The notes beneath the pieces were generated by a model. The model did no database searches and was not told where the DNA came from. It was given only the letters and a program-made list of their open reading frames with translations. Positions 61,833 through 64,000 of a stretch of DNA of 64,000 nucleotides are shown here, one piece after another. The stretch covers positions 1,715,001 to 1,779,000 of the forward strand of contig NZ_CP060244.1 of NCBI RefSeq assembly GCF_014672835.1, written 5' to 3'. Source of the stretch: Entomobacter blattae (GTDB lineage: Bacteria > Pseudomonadota > Alphaproteobacteria > Acetobacterales > Acetobacteraceae). Both the position numbers and the translations under genes were made by a program. The number at the start of each line of letters is the position of its first letter. The first letter of the stretch is position 1.

Positions 61833-62486
61833 ATGCCATTTTCGTCTTCAAAGGAAGAACAGGCTTTACTGGAAGAAGGGCGGCTGCTTTTTGCTTCAGA
61901 ATGTAAGTTTTTTTTAGGAATTCAAGATCTGAAGCAGCTGGGGGAAGGGCAGTTGCCAGAAATTGCATTTTCTGGTCGTTCTAATGTTGGGAAGTCGAGC
62001 TTGCTAAACGCCCTTGCAGGGCAGAATTTTCTGGCACGCACTTCCTCTCGCCCAGGAAGGACACAGCAGCTAAACTTTTTTTCTCTGGCAAACAGATTGG
62101 TTCTGGTGGATATGCCTGGGTATGGTTATGCGGAAGCTTCTAAAAAGGTTAAGGAAAGCTGGCAGAACACCATGTTTACTTTCTTACGGGCCAGGCCGGT
62201 TTTAAAACGTGTTCTCCTCTTGCTTGATGCCCGTATAGAAGTTAAGCAGAACGATCTGCAGATGATAGACCTGTTAAACCGTGCGGCAGTAAGCTTTCAG
62301 GTTATTTTAACAAAGTGTGATAGTCTTTCCCAGCCGGCTCTTGTAGCCAAGACAGGAGAAGTTAATAAAATTGTTGCGAAACAGCCTGCCGCTTATCCGC
62401 ACATTATGCTAACAAGCAGCAAGTCAGGGCAAGGTATTGATGAGTTGCGGGCACAGCTTGCGCAATTAGCGATACCACGTTTGTAG
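61833..62486 (+). CDS. engB: Ribosome-biogenesis GTPase YihA/EngB
   Basis: A 217-residue GTPase needed for 50S assembly. G1 GRSNVGKSS is at residues 48-56, the G2 Thr in SRPGRTQQLNFF, G3 VDMPGYGYAEAS, G4 TKCD, and G5 TSSKSG. Located after yidC, as in many alphaproteobacteria; argB follows after 22 bases. Confidence 0.95.
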   Translation: MPFSSSKEEQALLEEGRLLFASECKFFLGIQDLKQLGEGQLPEIAFSGRSNVGKSSLLNALAGQNFLARTSSRPGRTQQLNFFSLANRLVLVDMPGYGYAEASKKVKESWQNTMFTFLRARPVLKRVLLLLDARIEVKQNDLQMIDLLNRAAVSFQVILTKCDSLSQPALVAKTGEVNKIVAKQPAAYPHIMLTSSKSGQGIDELRAQLAQLAIPRL

Positions 62487-62508
62487 AATTGATTAGAAGC
62501 GGGTTAAA

Positions 62509-63414
62509 ATGAAGTTACAAAGCTCCCATCATCCAGACTACCATGAAGAAGCCGCTGTTTTAGCACGGGCCTTGCCCTTTTTACGCCGCTATGCCGGCGA
62601 TACCATTGTTGTAAAATATGGGGGCCATGCGATGAGCAGCCAAACATTGGCTGAGTCGTTTGGGCGTGATATCGCTTTGTTAAAGCAAGTGGGTGTTAAC
62701 CCTATTATTGTTCATGGGGGTGGGCCGCAAATTAATGCCATGTTAGAAAAATTGGCTATTACTTCCCAATTTGTTGAAGGACTTCGTGTTACGGATTCTT
62801 CTATGATTGGTGTGATAGAAATGGTTCTGTCTGGCACCGTTAATAAACAGGTTGCAGCCCTTATAGGGAGTGCTGGGGCTATGGCCGTAGGAATTTCTGG
62901 TAAGGATGGCGGGCTTATCCAGGCCAGGAAATTAAAGAAGCACATAAAAAATACTGCTACAGGCCAAAAACAGGAAGTGGATCTGGGCTTTGTAGGGGTC
63001 CCTGTTAAGATAGATCCTCGGGTGCTCTATGCTCTTTCTGGCTCTGGCCTTATTCCGGTGGTAGCCCCTATTGGTGTGGGGGAGGAAGATAATGAAACCT
63101 ATAATATTAACGCTGATATGGCCGCTGGGGCGATTGCTGGGAGCGTAAATGCCACACGTTTGTTGATGTTAACAGATGTGAGTGGGGTTATGGACCATAA
63201 CGGTAATTTGATTTCTGAATTGACCGCAGAAGAGGCCATTAAGGGCATTGAAAGCGGCATGATTACCGATGGAATGATCCCTAAAGTGGAAACGTGCCTT
63301 GCAGCGGTTAAAGCTGGTGCAAAAGCTGCTGTGATTTTAGATGGCAGGGTGGCGCATGCTTGCTTGTTAGAGCTTTTTACAGCAGCTGGGCCGGGCACTT
63401 TGATAAAAGCGTAA
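62509..63414 (+). CDS. argB: N-acetylglutamate kinase
   Basis: The second step of arginine synthesis. The 301 residues show the amino-acid-kinase fold: [34 protein letters not shown]-type segment ([14 protein letters not shown]), [17 protein letters not shown], and [17 protein letters not shown] near the end. The N-terminal helix ([19 protein letters not shown]-like; [18 protein letters not shown]) is that of arginine-sensitive hexameric enzymes, so feedback inhibition is likely. dapD follows immediately. Confidence 0.95.
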   Translation: MKLQSSHHPDYHEEAAVLARALPFLRRYAGDTIVVKYGGHAMSSQTLAESFGRDIALLKQVGVNPIIVHGGGPQINAMLEKLAITSQFVEGLRVTDSSMIGVIEMVLSGTVNKQVAALIGSAGAMAVGISGKDGGLIQARKLKKHIKNTATGQKQEVDLGFVGVPVKIDPRVLYALSGSGLIPVVAPIGVGEEDNETYNINADMAAGAIAGSVNATRLLMLTDVSGVMDHNGNLISELTAEEAIKGIESGMITDGMIPKVETCLAAVKAGAKAAVILDGRVAHACLLELFTAAGPGTLIKA

Positions 63415-63445
63415 AGATGACTCAAGAATTAAAGTGTTATATCGT

Positions 63446-63453
63446 AAAGGAGG
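63446..63453 (+). promoter_or_regulatory. Strong ribosome-binding site that decides the dapD start
   Basis: AAAGGAGG, a full anti-16S match, ends 5 bases before the GTG at 63459. The in-frame ATG at 63417 has no such site and would add 14 residues unlike DapD. Confidence 0.8.
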
Positions 63454-63458
63454 TTTTT

Positions 63459-64000
63459 GTGGATAATGGAACTTTTCAAAAGCAGATAGAGGCTCTTTGG
63501 GAGAGAAGGGATAATCTGTCCTCTTCAGCAGGTCAGGAAGAAAAAGCAATTATTGAGCGTGTCTTGCTGGCGCTAGATCATGGAAAGTTGCGTGTTGCAG
63601 AACCTTCAGAAAATGGCTGGATTATTCATGAATGGGTCAAAAAAGCAATTTTGCTGTCCTTTCGGGTGAATGACAATAAGGTTATGATAGATGCTGCCCC
63701 GTTTGGATACGACAAGGTCCCTCTAAAATTCAATCGATGGACTGAAAAGGATTTTGCCCAGGCGGGCTTTCGTGTTGTTCCTGGTGCGGTTGTGCGCCGT
63801 TCTGCCTTTATTGCACCAGGGGTTGTGCTTATGCCAAGCTTTGTAAATGTGGGGGCTAGGGTGGATTCTGGCACGATGATCGATACTTGGTCAACCGTTG
63901 GGAGCTGTGCGCAAATAGGGAAGAATTGTCATATTAGTGGGGGTGTGGGCATTGGTGGGGTATTGGAGCCATTGCAAGCTGCCCCTGTTATTATTGAAGA
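63459..64000 (+). CDS. dapD: Tetrahydrodipicolinate N-succinyltransferase (partial)
   Basis: The gene runs off the window; about 180 codons are present, roughly two thirds of the usual ~275. DapD succinylates tetrahydrodipicolinate in the diaminopimelate pathway begun by DapA. The N-terminus [18 protein letters not shown], the [20 protein letters not shown] segment, and the beta-helix part with [40 protein letters not shown] and [11 protein letters not shown] are diagnostic. The GTG start is chosen for its strong ribosome site. Confidence 0.94.
   Translation, partial: MDNGTFQKQIEALWERRDNLSSSAGQEEKAIIERVLLALDHGKLRVAEPSENGWIIHEWVKKAILLSFRVNDNKVMIDAAPFGYDKVPLKFNRWTEKDFAQAGFRVVPGAVVRRSAFIAPGVVLMPSFVNVGARVDSGTMIDTWSTVGSCAQIGKNCHISGGVGIGGVLEPLQAAPVIIE

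Overview
The window looks like chromosomal DNA of an alphaproteobacterium, most probably an acetic acid bacterium (Acetobacteraceae) with a moderately low G+C content by eye. This is inferred from gene content and order, not from a 16S gene, which is absent. The clues are the PurS/PurQ/PurL form of FGAM synthase, LpxI instead of LpxH, the rpmH-rnpA-yidD-yidC-engB-argB-dapD order, a COQ10-like protein after lipA, and an acetate kinase/phosphoketolase pair. I see no tRNA, rRNA, CRISPR array, insertion sequence, phage gene or attachment site.

Layout: 1-5.5 kb holds the lipA end, a COQ10/RatA-like gene, a His-rich secreted protein, the CinA C-terminal amidase, a lipoprotein lytic transglycosylase and purB. 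The gap at 5.5-6.2 kb has no convincing gene but carries hairpins, a strong terminator and a tandem repeat. The main accessory block, 6.2-12.0 kb, is a co-directional cassette: YcaC-like cysteine hydrolase, XapX membrane protein, YtcJ-type amidohydrolase with a Cys/His-rich tail, secreted VOC/glyoxalase-fold protein and an alginate-export-type outer-membrane porin. Hairpins sit in its four internal junctions. I infer an uptake-and-hydrolysis system of unknown substrate and consider it the best candidate for an undescribed system here.

12.2-17.3 kb is purC-purS-(Rap1a-like secreted protein)-purQ-purL-bolA-grx4; the secreted protein is translationally coupled on both sides inside a purine operon. 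17.4-30.8 kb is mostly housekeeping: yraN, cls, an EEP hydrolase, an AI-2E transporter, metC, comM, serA, hisN, a membrane-anchored cytochrome c, kdsB, pheA, dapA and smpB. At 30.8 kb there is a frameshifted relic of a RelB-type antitoxin, then ackA-xfp, which together would convert sugar phosphates to acetate and ATP. 35.1-36.2 kb is a gap that reads like decayed coding DNA, including a lipoprotein-type signal. 36.2-38.6 kb (minus strand) carries a glycosyltransferase whose natural start codon reads ATA, a type-5 uracil-DNA glycosylase and a NYN-domain protein.

38.8-45.4 kb is folK, rpoZ, relA/spoT, acpS, lepB, rnc and era. 45.5-58.6 kb is the envelope cluster pyrH-frr-uppS-cdsA-dxr-rseP-bamA-ompH-lpxD-fabZ-lpxA-lpxI-gloA, linking ribosome recycling, isoprenoid and phospholipid precursors, outer-membrane assembly and lipid A synthesis. 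58.7-64 kb has a small unrecognised minus-strand gene, then a clear promoter driving rpmH-rnpA-yidD-yidC-engB-argB-dapD (dapD cut by the window end). Intergenic regions repeatedly carry perfect or near-perfect short tandem duplications of 7-23 bp.
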